Origin: Lycocorax pyrrhopterus obiensis
Taxonomy: Eukaryota > Chordata > Aves > Passeriformes > Paradisaeidae
DNA: 64,000 nucleotides
Reading direction: 5' to 3'
NCBI GenBank assembly: GCA_014706295.1
Contig: JACSVZ010000016.1
Coordinates: 4,073,168 to 4,137,167, forward strand
The notes below the pieces were generated by a model, which worked only from the letters and a program-made list of their open reading frames with translations, was not told the origin of the DNA and did not search any database. Shown piece after piece: positions 1 through 11,800 of the stretch. Numbering within the stretch: the stretch's first letter is position 1; every line of letters begins with the position of its first letter. Made by a program: the position numbers and the translations under genes.

Positions 1-1615
1 GGAGCGTAAATAGTATCCCGTAGCCAAATCCCGATGAATAAAGCCAGGTTTGAGAGAAGTCTGTCTCGCTGAACGCTGATCTAGGTTTGATTTGGGCTGG
101 AACAGGGACCTGTTTCAATTAATTTGCTGAGTTATGGCCCTTGGAGATTAGTTTGAGTTTCAGAGAGGTTGCTAATGATTTTCAGGTGAAGAAACTCTGA
201 CCCTGAAAGGATTTGTGCCAGAAAGTGGGAGAAAGCAGGAGAAAACACAAGCCCCTAAAATCATCAGTATGAGAGGAGGCTTTCCAGTGACACAGGTTGG
301 AGAGCAGCGGAGAGGAAGCCTCACCTTTCCAAGGGACTTGCTAATCCCGAGTGGGATGTTGGTGCAGTGGTTCTAGTTGCACGTTGTGTGCTATTCCAGA
401 CTTCCTGAACAGTGTCTACCTCCAGTACAGAAAATCCCTGTGTCTTCTTTCCTATTCCTGCAAGACTTGTCATTTTCCTCACAAATGTTGTAGGCTGCAA
501 TTTAAGGGATTTACGGTAGGAGGATGAATATAATTATAATGGATGTAATTATGGAAAAGATGATCCCATAAAAGATTAAAGAGCAGAGTAAAAGATGGCT
601 GAAAGCAGGCATTTACCATAGTTCATGCTTATTTCTGTGTTTAATGTGTTGCCACTTCATGAATGACAGTGATGGGCAAAGTCTTGCTACCCATAACTGG
701 TAAAGTTAATAAGGAAGATGGATGGCTCAGTGCACGTGCATCTAATTAGAAAGGTGGCTGCAGTGCATGTTTTGGACAGAGAAAGGGAAATATGGGCAGC
801 ACTAGTACTGTACACTGAACGGGTAATTACAGCAATGGGAAGTATGAGAATCCTATTCAAGAAGCAGTGAGAAATCATTCCTTAACCACAAAGACTCTTG
901 GTAGAATATCCAGATGTGGGCAGATTGACTTTATGCTTGACTTCAGGAAATGCTCAAAGGCACAGGCAGGGAACACTGAAGTGTCATTCCTATAATGACA
1001 AAAAGGTATCTGCAATCCTGGTTTAGATTACTGAACATGTTGTCCAGGAACATTTTAAGAGGAAACTTATTTTTTTTCTAGAATGAAAATTTAGTAAAGC
1101 AAAGCTTTGGCAGTTAGAGGGATTTCTAAAGACAAAGATCTGAAGAGGAAATGAGCATCCTTGGTAAGGAAAACACAGATAACAGCCTGCAAAGGGAGAA
1201 GGCAGCCCGAAGTAGTGCTTTTTTGTTTCTTCTGTTAGAGGGTAATTTTATACAAGACCAGATTAAAATGGTTTGAAACAGCCTGAGCAGCCTTTGTGAT
1301 GGGTGGAGGACAGGAGTCTTTCATATTGAAGCTTGGATGCTATTCGATATCCTGTCAGCTTCCATCTTTCTGTTCAGGGTTTAAATGGCTTAATTGCTGT
1401 AGTTTCATTTCTGTAATTTAACTTCCTTTTGCTATAAAGAAAGTTTAATTCAGCATTAACAGATTATTTAAAGATTGTTTTTATGTTTGTATCATCTTGG
1501 TGCTTTAAAATGATTTCAGAGCTAAAACTTCTGGAAAACTAACTGCAGGTTCCAGCTGAAACATGTAAGATAAATTACAACCCATTAAACTGAAAAGAGG
1601 AAGGAATTATGACAA
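1..1615. other. unique non-coding sequence, nothing recognised
   Basis: No exon, repeat family or RNA gene was recognised on either strand. Open frames are short and interrupted. The sequence is ordinary mid-AT vertebrate DNA with short A/T runs only. Confidence 0.5.
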
Positions 1616-1647
1616 ATCCAGCACAAAATTAACACTTTGTGCTGGAT
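1616..1647. repeat. perfect 12-bp inverted repeat (hairpin)
   Basis: The left arm ATCCAGCACAAA (1616-1627) is exactly the reverse complement of the right arm TTTGTGCTGGAT (1636-1647), with an 8-nt spacer (1628-1635). Pairing stops at both outer ends, so this is a compact stem-loop and not the edge of a longer inverted repeat. No pri-miRNA-length stem (about 30 bp) is visible around it. Its function is unknown; a structured protein site or the remnant of a short inverted-repeat element are both possible. Confidence 0.8.
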
Positions 1648-4600
1648 GGTGTCTGTGCTCTTCCCTGGCACCTCTGTGCCCTCTTTACCTTTTTATGGTC
1701 CATGGGTTTGCCTGTGACATTAGGCTGAAGGGAAACTCTGTACTTCCCCAGGACAAGAACTGCTATGGCCAGGGACTGCTGCCTCAAGTCTTTGGCCTGA
1801 AATGATTTATTTCTATGGCAGTTGTTCACCATGGCAGTAGCTTAAGTTGGCATGAACATTTCCATGAACTCTGCATATATTTGTATTGATATTTCACTGA
1901 CGGGCACCTCTGGCACTCCTGCTAATGTTATGTTGCAAAGCGTAGAAGGAAAAAAGAAATGGGCGAGAGAACACAGGTGTGCAAGTGCTGTCCCTTCCTC
2001 TTACTCATGAAAACATGAAATTTTAGATCTGTTCCCAACAGGACTGCAAGTATGGCTGAAGAATCTGCTCTTGTCCTGTCCCTCTTTTGCGCCATAACAT
2101 TGTACTCATTAGTCCAGAGCACACATACCTGCAAGGCCCATTCAGCTAAAATAGTTCCCTGTGATTGTTTGTCTCCCGAACAATGACAAGAACTCTGGAG
2201 TTCTGCCAAAGAAAGTGAGTCCCATATGTGACTCTGGAGTGAGAGCAGTGAACACAGCCCTGGAAAGTGTCTATTCCTGCTCCCTGTGCCTTTAACACAC
2301 GCAGATTTATTCTCCTCCCCACCACTGAGACAGACTAAGGCCTTTGTAACATCTGAAATGAAAAAGCATGTGAAAATATTCTGCAGAGGAGCCAAGATAA
2401 AGCATTGCCATGCAGTAGTCTCCATCTCAAATAAGTTTTGAAAGTATTGTTGTCTTTTAGGTCAGGAATATCCAATAGTATTTTTATCACATCCAAAAGC
2501 ACACAAAGGAAGAGCATGTTCATGACAGCCAGTGGAGGAGGGAACATGTGGGATGCCTTTGACCATCCGTGTGTTCTTTTGTTGTGTGTTCTTCTGGAGC
2601 CCTGGCTACCCAGGAGGAGTCACTGAATGAATGATCCTTGTAGCAAGGGGGACTAGAGGGCTCCAGGGGTGGAACATCTCTGGTCAAGAAGATGTATTGA
2701 AGGTGTATTTTCACCTGAACAGAGTGGAAGAACAAAGGAGGCTTTCGGGTTTCCTCCAAGACAAGCGCAGTCCACAAAAAGCTCTGTGCTTGTGTAAAGG
2801 GGGTTGGAGTGCTCATGAGGGAGGGATGTGGATGGAAGCAAGTTCACGAGCAATCCAGCACTTGAGCTGAGGGAGCTGCATCTATTTGCTGCTCACAGGG
2901 CATGTGGGGGCTCAGCTGACGCGAGCAAACCCCCTTCAGCTCAGCAGGGAGTGTTTGAATAGCAGAAACAAACCGCAGACATCCAGGTGGAACACTGGGA
3001 TTTAAAAGTTTCTGATGTGTCAGCCTGTAGGTCAGGTGCTGTTCTTTCTGTGCCAGAGAGCCTGAAGGGAAGGAAGGTTGTTTGGAATCACTGGGATTGC
3101 TGTGGTTGCGCAGGAGCACTGCAGGGCTATGGTGATGTGGCTGATCCTTGGGCACTCTGTCCCTGGGGCTCAGGGCAGAGGAACTAAAGCAAATGGAGCT
3201 TTGCCCCTAAAGCAAATAGAATTAGTGACAGTGCTCTAATCTCTCGGACTTGCTGAACAATCATGGTGTTTGGCTCCTCTGCTGTGCCACTTTGCTCTTA
3301 AGGGCAGGGCAGTGAGAAAGCACAGGCTGTAGCTGAGGGCTTGGGGCTGTATTTTTGCCACTACCCTGTGGATGCTTTTCTATTTGAGATTTGCCTCTGA
3401 GGGGCACTTCCTATAATAATGTTTCCTGCTGGCTTTGTGCCCATGTTCTTCTTCTACACATGCAGTTCTACACCTACAGAGCACAAACAACTGAATAACA
3501 TATTTTTCAGTTCTTTCGGGACACAGTCTTACGAATTTGCAGAAATGTTTTCCTAAGGAGGTTTTAGGTAGATTACTGTTTTCTATAAATTAATATTTCT
3601 CTGCAGATGTGGGCTTAAATTGCTTTTCTTGCGGATTATGAATCTTGTGAATTGTTTCACTGATGCTTTTAGGAAAATAAATAGATAAAACAGAAATAAG
3701 AATTGTTTGTGCCAAGGCTTGATAGATGTTTTCTTGTTTCTGGGAACACGCAGGCAGCTGGCTGATGTTTTCTTCCTTTTTTTTTTTCCAAAGCCACTGA
3801 GAGGTAGTCCGGCATATACTGCAAAGATGAAATTGATTTGTTGTGTGCAGAGCTTAAATACAAATACTGTAATTAAAAATTATGACCTACCTGGAAAGCT
3901 GAAACAGAGCTGTATGTAATCACTGAGGTATGGCACTTCAGTGCAGTGTTTCAGCAGTGACACTCCAGACCATCTGGGGAATTCTAAGGATGGGTGGCAC
4001 ACTAACCTTGTGCTTTGGGTTGTCTTGACAGGCCAGCTACAGAGGACCATGGGGTTCAGGTTGCTGTCTCGCCTGCTGTTTCAAAACATTTTAGAAATTT
4101 GACCATTTAAAATACCTCCTTTTAATAATGCAGGCACTGCCCTAAGTGTGTTCAGCATCCAGTCCCCAGTGAGCCAATTCCCACTGGAAACATCTTCACA
4201 GTGTATGTCCAAAATCTTCAGGAATCTTTTCCAAAAGCTTTTCTATGAGTCTGCCCTGTGTGCAGTGTCTGTGGTTACTCCAGAGGTGCGACTGGATGAG
4301 AATTAATCTTGCAGCATTTCCCTTGGCCAGACGCAGAAGGGACCCAGAGCCTTACAGGGAATGCATGACCTGCAGTGTAAGGAAGTACAACAGCATTGTT
4401 GTCCTCAGCTGGCAGCTTCCAAGCTCAGGCCCAAAATCTCTGAGTGTCAAAGAATTTAGGAGTGTCACATCAAACAGATGTTTGCTCTTTAATATTATTT
4501 GGTGGAAGTTTTTTGCAAGTACTGAAAAGAACTCTCCTGCATGAGCTGAAACACTGTTAAATGTGTTTGCTTTTTAGGAAATATTCAGCCTCGCAGCTGG

Positions 4601-6229
4601 AATGGAGCTGACTAATAAGTAACTTCAGTAGAAGGGGCCTGAAACCTTCCCAGTGATCACAGGGATAGGCAGAGCAGCAGTTGATCTGATGAGGTGATTA
4701 AGAATCAAGCATCCATGACAAATAGCCCTTCAGAGAACGTTAGCTTTTTTGGGAGCAACTTGAGCTGACCCTGAGGTAGAATAATTATGCTTAAATGACA
4801 TGAATTGCCCAGCACACTCACATATATTTCAGTTTCTTGCCCTTCTGATCGTAATTGAGTGCCTCTACCAGATCAGAAGCTGTTTTAACTCATTTGGAAA
4901 TAAAATTACTATGCCTACTGTGCTGTGTAAAGTTTAGGAAAAGCTTAATGAAACAAATTCTGTCAAGGGAGGCTGCTTTACTCTCCCAAAGTACTTAGTT
5001 TAAATCAAATGGATATGGATTCCTAACTTACATTTATTCCATGTATTGTGTGAAATCTCTTTGTGGGTAACCGTTGATTCAAATAGCACTGAATATTGTA
5101 GTGCTGGGAATTCAGTTTTTCTCATCTGAGACCTCTCTCCTTATACAGGTCCTTACCACCAGGACTCACCTCAGCATTCTTTTATTTTCATTTACCTTCC
5201 AAAGCATTAAACCTCATTTCATTAGAGGGTACGTACTCATTCAGGGTTTGTCAGTGAACTGGCAGTTTGTTACAGAACTTCAGGACCTGAGCTGTTTCCC
5301 TGGGAGAACTGTGCATCAAACCCAAGAAAACTGCTCACAAGCTTTGGTTTTTCTCCTCCCTCACAGCCCTGTCCCTATGGATTGCACAACCTTGAGGCAA
5401 CATCCTCAGGAAGGGATGAGAGAAACCAGGAAAGCATTGGGAAGAATTGAAATGATGACAGAAAGTCAGAGAGGAAGCTCTCAAAGAGAGGTAATAGGCC
5501 TCTGGAAGAAAAGAACTGCAAAGATTAAACTTTAGAAAATAAAATTTGGTATTTGAAACTCATAAATCAACAGTGACATTGAATCCTCTGTGTATTCAAC
5601 TTAAATAAAATTCCACAGATTCAGAGGCAAAAGATGGAGCATTTGACAGCATCTCACAGATTTCTGTCAGTCACATGTTACCTGTTCTCAAGAGCAGACA
5701 GATGCTGCAAATTTTAATGGCACTGTAGATTATCCAAGGAATGGGTATCGGGCCTAAAACTCATGTGTCACACTTCTCTCTGCTGCTTACCCTTGCTCTG
5801 AGAAATGTGTAGTTGCAGGTAGGATATGCATGTTTAGTTTCTACACAAAGAGGCTTTGGAGAGCTGGTAGAACTGGTGAATTTTGATTCTAGTAGGTGGA
5901 GACCTCTTGAACTGCTTGGCATTGTCAGATTCAGCTGCAGCTCTGGCTGAGGGGGGAGGTGGAATTAGCGTTAAACCATTTTAAATTGTGGCACTTAACT
6001 CGACTAACTACAATTATACTAAAATGCCTTCTAAAGTGTCTGATTATATCTTACAGTCAGAAGTTCTAAATAAAATGGATAAACATACATTAAGAAGGAA
6101 AACAAGAGTGAGTGTTAAGTACAGAAAACAAGAGAGATTGCTAAGGATAATTATTATATGCAACACCCTGCATGAGGTGTTAGTGTTTTGTTGATTCTTT
6201 GGTGTTATATATTTAGAAAAGGAGGCTGA
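1648..6229. other. unique non-coding sequence, nothing recognised
   Basis: About 4.6 kb without a recognisable gene or repeat. The longest open frame (5074-5535, plus strand, 153 codons) has no recognisable domain and looks like a chance frame. A run of T lies near 3776-3788. Confidence 0.5.
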
Positions 6230-6430
6230 ACTGTCACCTTTGTAACCAAATCGCTTATCACCGAGTGCATTAAGTAGGAAACAGATCGCTTATGTTGCAT
6301 TTACATGGTTAATCTGTCTACCACATTCTGAGTTTCTCCCTACTCGGTCGGTGGAAGATTAGAGCCTTTTTTTCATAATTGCTTTGTTAAACCACTTCAC
6401 TGAAATTAGCATTTAAATAAGGGCAAATTG
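6230..6430. promoter_or_regulatory. candidate conserved non-coding element
   Basis: Low-complexity-free, AT-rich sequence that keeps several CpGs and contains the 9-mer ATCGCTTAT twice (6250-6258 and 6285-6293), each followed shortly by a TGCATT motif. Such motif pairing in non-repeat DNA is typical of vertebrate enhancers, but conservation cannot be judged from one sequence. It could equally be ordinary unique DNA. Confidence 0.25.
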
Positions 6431-7497
6431 AGCACTGAACTGAATTTCCATAAAAATGCGATAAACCCCAAGCCTATACAAGGTCTATAAGCGGAGGTAG
6501 CTGCAGCGTGTGTAGGTTTTGTGTCAGGCATGAAAGCAGCCAGGACACAGCTGCCTTCTAGGACTGGGGCAGCATCGATGTGGCTTTGGATGGTTTGTAG
6601 GGCAGGGAATTCTGATTTACCTGGCATCTCTAAATAGCACAAGATATTAAGACATGTGGAAGGCTCTTTTTGGTCTGCTAAAATGTTCAGTACGTGCAGC
6701 CTCAATTTGAGATTCGACTTACTCATATCAGGTGCAATGATGAATAAATATGAGGAAGAAAGGGGGTTTATCACAGGGGAGTCCTTCAGATCTCTGTCCT
6801 TTTTTCAACCTTCCAGATGACAACAACTGAGTGAGAAAGTGATTTGTACCTCAGAGGTATTTGGCCAGCCTTTAGGGTCAGTGCTTAACACCCCGTGTGA
6901 CCAGGGCTTGCCAGAAGCACTCTGAGATTTCATGCCCATTCATTGCATTGGCTTTCAAAAGAACCTCGTGAGCCAAGTGTGTGGATGCAAAGCCTGAGCT
7001 CCTCTGCAGGTCACCTTCGGTTTTATTTTGGTGGGAAGCCCAGGCCAGCATCAATGTGTCTATTCTCATTTTAGCATAAGTGCAGAGGGACCTAGTAGAG
7101 TCTTCCAGGAGGGCTGTTCTCTCCAGGAGAAGGATATTCAAGTCCTACGCTGGGCTCCAGGTCTGGTTCTTTGAACACTGTAAAAGGCACAACAGTGTAA
7201 TTTGGGATAATGGCATAGCCCCTTAAGAAAGGGGGTTTTATATCCATCCCTTCCAGATACTTGAGAGCTATTCCTCTCTTAAGATGTGGCAGGAGGGGAA
7301 CATGGTACAAAGACGAAAGAAAGTTTAGGTAATGTGATGACAAAAGTCAGAGAGTGGACTGCATGTCAGTATGGGAGGAGGAGAAAAAAGAGAGGACATG
7401 AGGGCTGGGGAGGAGACTCCTGCATTGGCCAGGAATTGTATTTTTATATGTCTGAGCACTTGAAATCCACACATCACCAGCTTGTAACTGAAGGGAT
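6431..7497. other. unique non-coding sequence, nothing recognised
   Basis: No gene or known repeat was recognised. It ends at the GC-rich LTR block. The part from about 7280 on is purine-rich on the plus strand and could include internal or leader sequence of the neighbouring element. Confidence 0.4.
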
Positions 7498-8030
7498 TGT
7501 AGTTAAACTCGATCTGTGCTGCGGTGCTGAGCCGGCTAGCATGCTATCTCAGCACCGAGCCACGTTCTACCTGCCCGAGGCGGGGGGGTGGAAGCCAACC
7601 GCAGCGCTGGAGGGCAGGCGAAGCACCTGCTCGGGTTCACCTTGCCCACGGATGGTAAAGGTGTGCAAAGGAGGAGGGAAAAGCGGGGGGACTTCCTTGT
7701 GGGACAGGGAAGGGTTTATTCCAGGGAGAAACCACGAGGAGAGCTGGTAAAATTAGGCAGGTGCGGGGTTTTGTACCCCTACATAATAGGCAGGGAGAAC
7801 ATACAATAACCAATAAAATACCAGTTAGGAGGTCTTACAGAAGGGGGGAGAAGGGACCAGGGCAAATGGGAGAAGAAGTGGGGGGTAGAGGAGTAACATG
7901 AACCAATTACCAACCGAGGAACACAGAACTTTCCAGAGAAATAATGAAATGTGAACTATAATGGGGAGGGGGGGCAGCAGCCAATGGCTGCCGCAGCGCC
8001 CGCTGAGTGGCTAGCTTGGAGGTCGGGCAC
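7498..8030 (-). mobile_element. LTR of an endogenous retrovirus (copy A)
   Basis: Read on the minus strand this block has LTR order. A U3-like part carries CCAAT boxes (ATTGGTT and related), then comes a TATA-like box (GGTACAAAACCCC; plus-strand 7764-7778), then AATAAA (plus TTTATT at 7715-7720) about 54 bp downstream, then a CT-rich U5-like part. A possible minus-strand end ..CTACA lies at 7498. It resembles copy B at 8.1-8.6 kb in the TATA block (both end in AAAACCCC), in the AATAAA position and in a downstream segment with GGTGA.CCCG. No gag/pol/env frame is seen. Both outer edges are approximate and no target-site duplication was found. Confidence 0.55.
7522..7557. repeat. 10-bp inverted repeat with a palindromic loop
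   Basis: CGGTGCTGAG (7522-7531) pairs perfectly with CTCAGCACCG (7548-7557). The 16-nt loop contains the self-complementary 10-mer TAGCATGCTA (7537-7546). It lies downstream of the AATAAA of LTR copy A in the element's sense. Retroviral dimerisation hairpins have this layout, a stem closed by a palindromic loop. That role is inferred from shape and place only. Confidence 0.75.
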
Positions 8031-8756
8031 CGGGCGAGTCCCTCGCCTACCACCACAGCAGAGGACCGGTGCTGGCTGAGTTCGGGAGGATGGGCAAGAT
8101 CTCGATGACGGGCTCACCTCAGCCACTGATGTAGAAGGCGAACGAGGAGATGAAGCAATGAGGGAGGCTTTTTGGGAGGATCAGGAGCGGATTTATTGGA
8201 GGAAGTAGAAATGCAGGGGAGGAAGCAGAAAAGCCCGAAGGAGAGCCCTTGTCAGGGGGTTTTATACCCCTCTGGGCAGGGAGGAGCATGCACAAAACAG
8301 CCAAAGGTAACACGAACGAGGGGCGTAACGGGGGTGGGGACACTGACATGGCAGCCAATAAGAGTGGGGTAGGCAGGGGAGGATGAACGTGGGCCAATGG
8401 GCAAACCATGCCCCAGCCAGGGGAGGAGTGTGCGGCGGCCATTGCGGATGTGCCGGGCTGCGCGTCTTTCCCGCCTTGGCCAACGACTTTTCCCGCCAAG
8501 CTGCCTGAGGGGCGGCCATGTTGATACTGGCGGCCATTTTATGGCTCCTGGGCTTCTGGGGTATTAAACCATTGGACTTTCTGTCCTATGGGGTCCAGGA
8601 CGCCGTGGCGGGAGCTGCAGCTCACCACAACAAATGGTCAGCGTGCTTCACACAGCCTTTTGCTTGCTCACTGTCCCTGTGCTGTGGAGGCATCAAACCA
8701 CTGGACCTGTTGGTCTGCTTGGTCCTGCTGACCATGGCTCTGGCTCACCGCAACAG
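8031..8756 (-). mobile_element. LTR of an endogenous retrovirus (copy B)
   Basis: Minus-strand LTR architecture is clear. The TATA box GGTATAAAACCCC is at plus 8258-8271, AATAAA (plus TTTATT, 8192-8197) lies about 63 bp downstream, and there is a CT-rich R/U5 with a GGTGAGCCCG segment. The U3 is GC-rich with CCAAT/ATTGG boxes, two TTTCCCGCC and three GGCGGCCAT motifs (plus-strand spelling). U3 sequence at 8557-8632 is imperfectly repeated at 8685-8754; both units end in CAACA on the plus strand, that is TGTTG in sense, which suits an LTR 5' terminus. It is the same family and orientation as copy A and lies directly beside it. No coding remnant is seen. Confidence 0.6.
8434..8537. promoter_or_regulatory. 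paired E2F-like and triple YY1-like motifs in LTR U3
   Basis: TTTCCCGCC occurs at 8467-8475 and 8489-8497, matching the E2F consensus TTTSSCGC. GGCGGCCAT occurs at 8434-8442, 8511-8519 and 8529-8537, with the CCAT core typical of YY1 sites. All lie upstream of the LTR TATA box in the minus-strand sense, as expected for a U3 promoter/enhancer. Binding is inferred from motif match only. Confidence 0.4.
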
Positions 8757-8828
8757 GTCTGCATTATTACATCACTGTCTTGATTTGGGTGATTATTAAG
8801 ACACAACCTTAAAATTTGCTTATCCTCT

Positions 8829-8925
8829 CTGTGTGTTGGCATATCTGGCATGGTAGATGTGTTTGGGTTATGATGGGCATGTGTTTGTGTGACTGTATAT
8901 GTAGGTATATGTCATATGTGTACTT
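8829..8925. repeat. TG-rich low-complexity tract
   Basis: Plus strand is rich in degenerate TGTG/TATG words (for example GTGTTTGTGTGACTGTATATG). It looks like a decayed TG/TATG microsatellite next to the LTR block. Confidence 0.5.
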
Positions 8926-11399
8926 ATTAAGACCATTTTGGTTGTTCTATTTTGCCACTTATTGTTTTAAACAAAAGGTTGGAGGGATCCAAAGTAACTG
9001 TGTATAGGTGTGATAGCTCACTTCTGATGCTTCAGTAAATTCTGGCATATGTTGAGGTCTGTACCTGTAAGGATGACAGCAAGGAGCCCTTTCTACTTCA
9101 ACTGCACAGGAAGGCTGAAAATAGAAATGTGTTTTTCATGATGCAATGCTGGAAGCAAATGGAAACAACCATAAGATATCCACCACATGGCAGTGTCTAC
9201 ATCACTTAGATGTTTTTTCCCCCAAGTTTGCATCATGGCTTTGTTCAAAGGCCAGGGGAAGCTCATTTCTAGTGTTGGCTGTTTTCAGGCTGGGGGCAGG
9301 ATCTCACCCTGAAGCAGCTATTGAGCTGGCCAGATACAAAGCTGTGGGCATACATAGCACACCCAGGCTGGTTTTTCAAAAGAGGAATTTACTAGTTGTT
9401 AACACTGCAGTTATTAAAAACACAATGTGTGCTGCTAATGAAAAGTGAAGTTAAGTGAATGTATAACTGCAAACAATGAAAGTGTTTCCTGTTGATACTC
9501 ACAAGTGGTCACCTGGGTATTTGGGAAATGATGGTGAGTCTGTGTTTCCTTTTTGTTTTATGAATATCCTAATATGTAGGTTAATACATACAACTACTTT
9601 GGAATAATTAGACACTGTTCTACTGACTTAAAGTAATTGCTGATTTAGGGATTCACTGGACTCACTGTAAAGAACACCAGTAAAATGGGTCTTCAAACAC
9701 TGAATTCCAGTGCTGGCCTGAAAGAGAAGCAAGTGGGGGTCATGGTGAAGGGCTACACATTGCAAAAGGAGCTTGAAATGCTCCTTATCCTTGTAGGCTG
9801 TATTTACTCAAGTTTGTTACATTTGTAGGCTGTGTTTATAAATGTGAATAGATGAATATTTCTCTTTCATAATGGAAAGAGAAGAGAGGAGAATGTGCCA
9901 TGAATGCTTTTAGAGCCTAATCAGTTCATTAAAAATTCTTTTCGCAGAAGTTGTTTTCTAACTCAGGATGCTGAGCCAGCTCATCTGGTTGAGGCTCCCA
10001 ACCTTTTGGGCAGCATTGGCCTTGATAAGAGATATTTTTAATTTTTGGCTTTTCAAACACCATAGGCTGTGCAGCGCTGCCAGTGTGAATGAAACTTTCA
10101 GAAGCAGATGAAGCAGCTACTCCAGACCCAGTGAGCACTATGGAGTAGAAGCCAGGTATATGGCATTTTTGTTAGTTGTCAAAACCTCCTATCCTCAGAG
10201 CAGCATCCTCTGTGCCATGGAGCTGAGATGTGGAGCAGACCAAAATCTCAGCTGTCTTTGCCTTTCAGCCAGATGGACAACAGACTCGCTCTCCTCTCAA
10301 AACAAAGGGGGCTGGAAGCAGCAGTGTAAGGTATTTTAAAAATTTCCACTCTGGTGAAACCCCTCATATCATGGAAGGTCTGCATTCAAACAGGGTGCAC
10401 TTGGGGGTTTTGCTCAGAGGAAATACTTGCCCTGGGCCTGGATGTTGCCTTCCACCAACACGTGAATGGCTATTTTAAATTGACCTATATTCCATTTTAT
10501 TTAGCTATTTTTCACTAGGATTTCAGTAAAGAGCTGAACTTGTTTTCACTGTTACTGTGTAGGTCTCTCTCTCTTTTTTTTTTTAATGTAATTCCCTGTG
10601 GTTAGTTTTCCTACTGTACCATTAACATATCATCACTATACAGTGCAGTTGTTGAACATCTGTCCTGTCAGCCCTATACATGGACGAAAGGAAGCAGCAG
10701 TAGGATCCCTCATAAAGGTGAAGAACATGGTACAGATGTGTGGGGTCACACCATGGGGCTGTGCTGCACAGTGCTTGCTCAAGCAGTGTCTTTGTACAGG
10801 AGGAAGGAGCTGGGATTTGTCTGTGTAAGGAGCCATACTACAAGGAAATGTAGGTCTCTCCAATGACCTTCAGTTAAAGGACCTTGACTTAGAGATGGGG
10901 TTGAACTCTTGACAGAATTCCCCAAAGAATCTGTTTTATGTTAATCTATTTAGTAATCTCTCTGTTGACCCGTACTTGCTCCTGGCCTCCAAACATCCTG
11001 TGGCAATTAACTCCACAGCATAATGATGTGTTATGTGCAAAAACCATGACCAAGGGGAAGGAGCATCAGAAGCTGAAATTGATAAAAAGCCTGAATAATG
11101 CAGGTATCAGCTGTATAAAACCTTTGAAGATCTGCTTATTTGACTCCAGATGTGATCACAATTCTGCCCTCACTGATTTTTATGCTGGTCTGGCATTGCC
11201 ATTTTTAGGTGAGATCAAAATTAGGCCAAAATACTTCTAAGAGAGGGCAATATCTGATGTTTCTAATTAAAAAAACCAAATCTGCTCTTAATGAGAAATA
11301 ATCCAATGCTTAAGAGAGATGGCTTCTTGTAAAATTTAAGGAATTTCTCAAATCTATGAAAATAGTCAAGCTTGTGGTATTTCCCTCTCATATAGGTAC
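8926..11399. other. unique non-coding sequence, nothing recognised
   Basis: No gene or known repeat. Open frames here (about 100 codons at most) carry no recognisable domain. Short T-run near 10571-10583. Confidence 0.5.
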
Positions 11400-11800
11400 C
11401 CTTGTGTTTAATTAGGAATAACGTTGAAGTCTTGGAGTGCTGCAGTTTTGATAAGAATTGATGTATTAGGCTTTGATACTGTTAGTTTAAAGAAATTCAA
11501 TTAATAATTAAGGTGTTTGCTGATATCAGTCATGCAGCACATTCAGAGTCAATTATTGCATTCTACATATTTGGTTTAGACAAAAACAAGTGTATGTCTT
11601 TGCTCTAATCCCTTGTTCCACAGACAAAGGATGTGGGGTGTCTGACCAGAGAGGGGAGGGGTGGGAGACAAAAAATGCCAGCCCAACCTTATGCTAATTT
11701 AAACATGGTACCTGGTCGCCCTGTTGGCATTGGGCTTTCATACAACCACTGCTTTCTGCGAGGTTATTTTAGTCTTTTTTCCCCTGTGTGAATGAATTGC
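11400..11800. promoter_or_regulatory. candidate enhancer-like AT-rich block
   Basis: Contains homeodomain-type core clusters (CAATTAATAATTAAGG at about 11498-11513, further TAATTA-like words at 11408-11416) and a MAF-recognition-like stretch, TGCTGATATCAGTCATGCAGCA spanning about 11518-11539. The sequence is not low complexity and no transposon was recognised. It is proposed as a conserved non-coding element on texture only. Confidence 0.25.

Noticed and set aside
5074..5535. 153-codon plus-strand frame
   Set aside because: No recognisable domain and no supporting context.
8518..8799. 93-codon frame with an internal repeat (GIKPLD twice)
   Set aside because: The repeat is the duplicated LTR U3 end read in the wrong strand, not a protein repeat.
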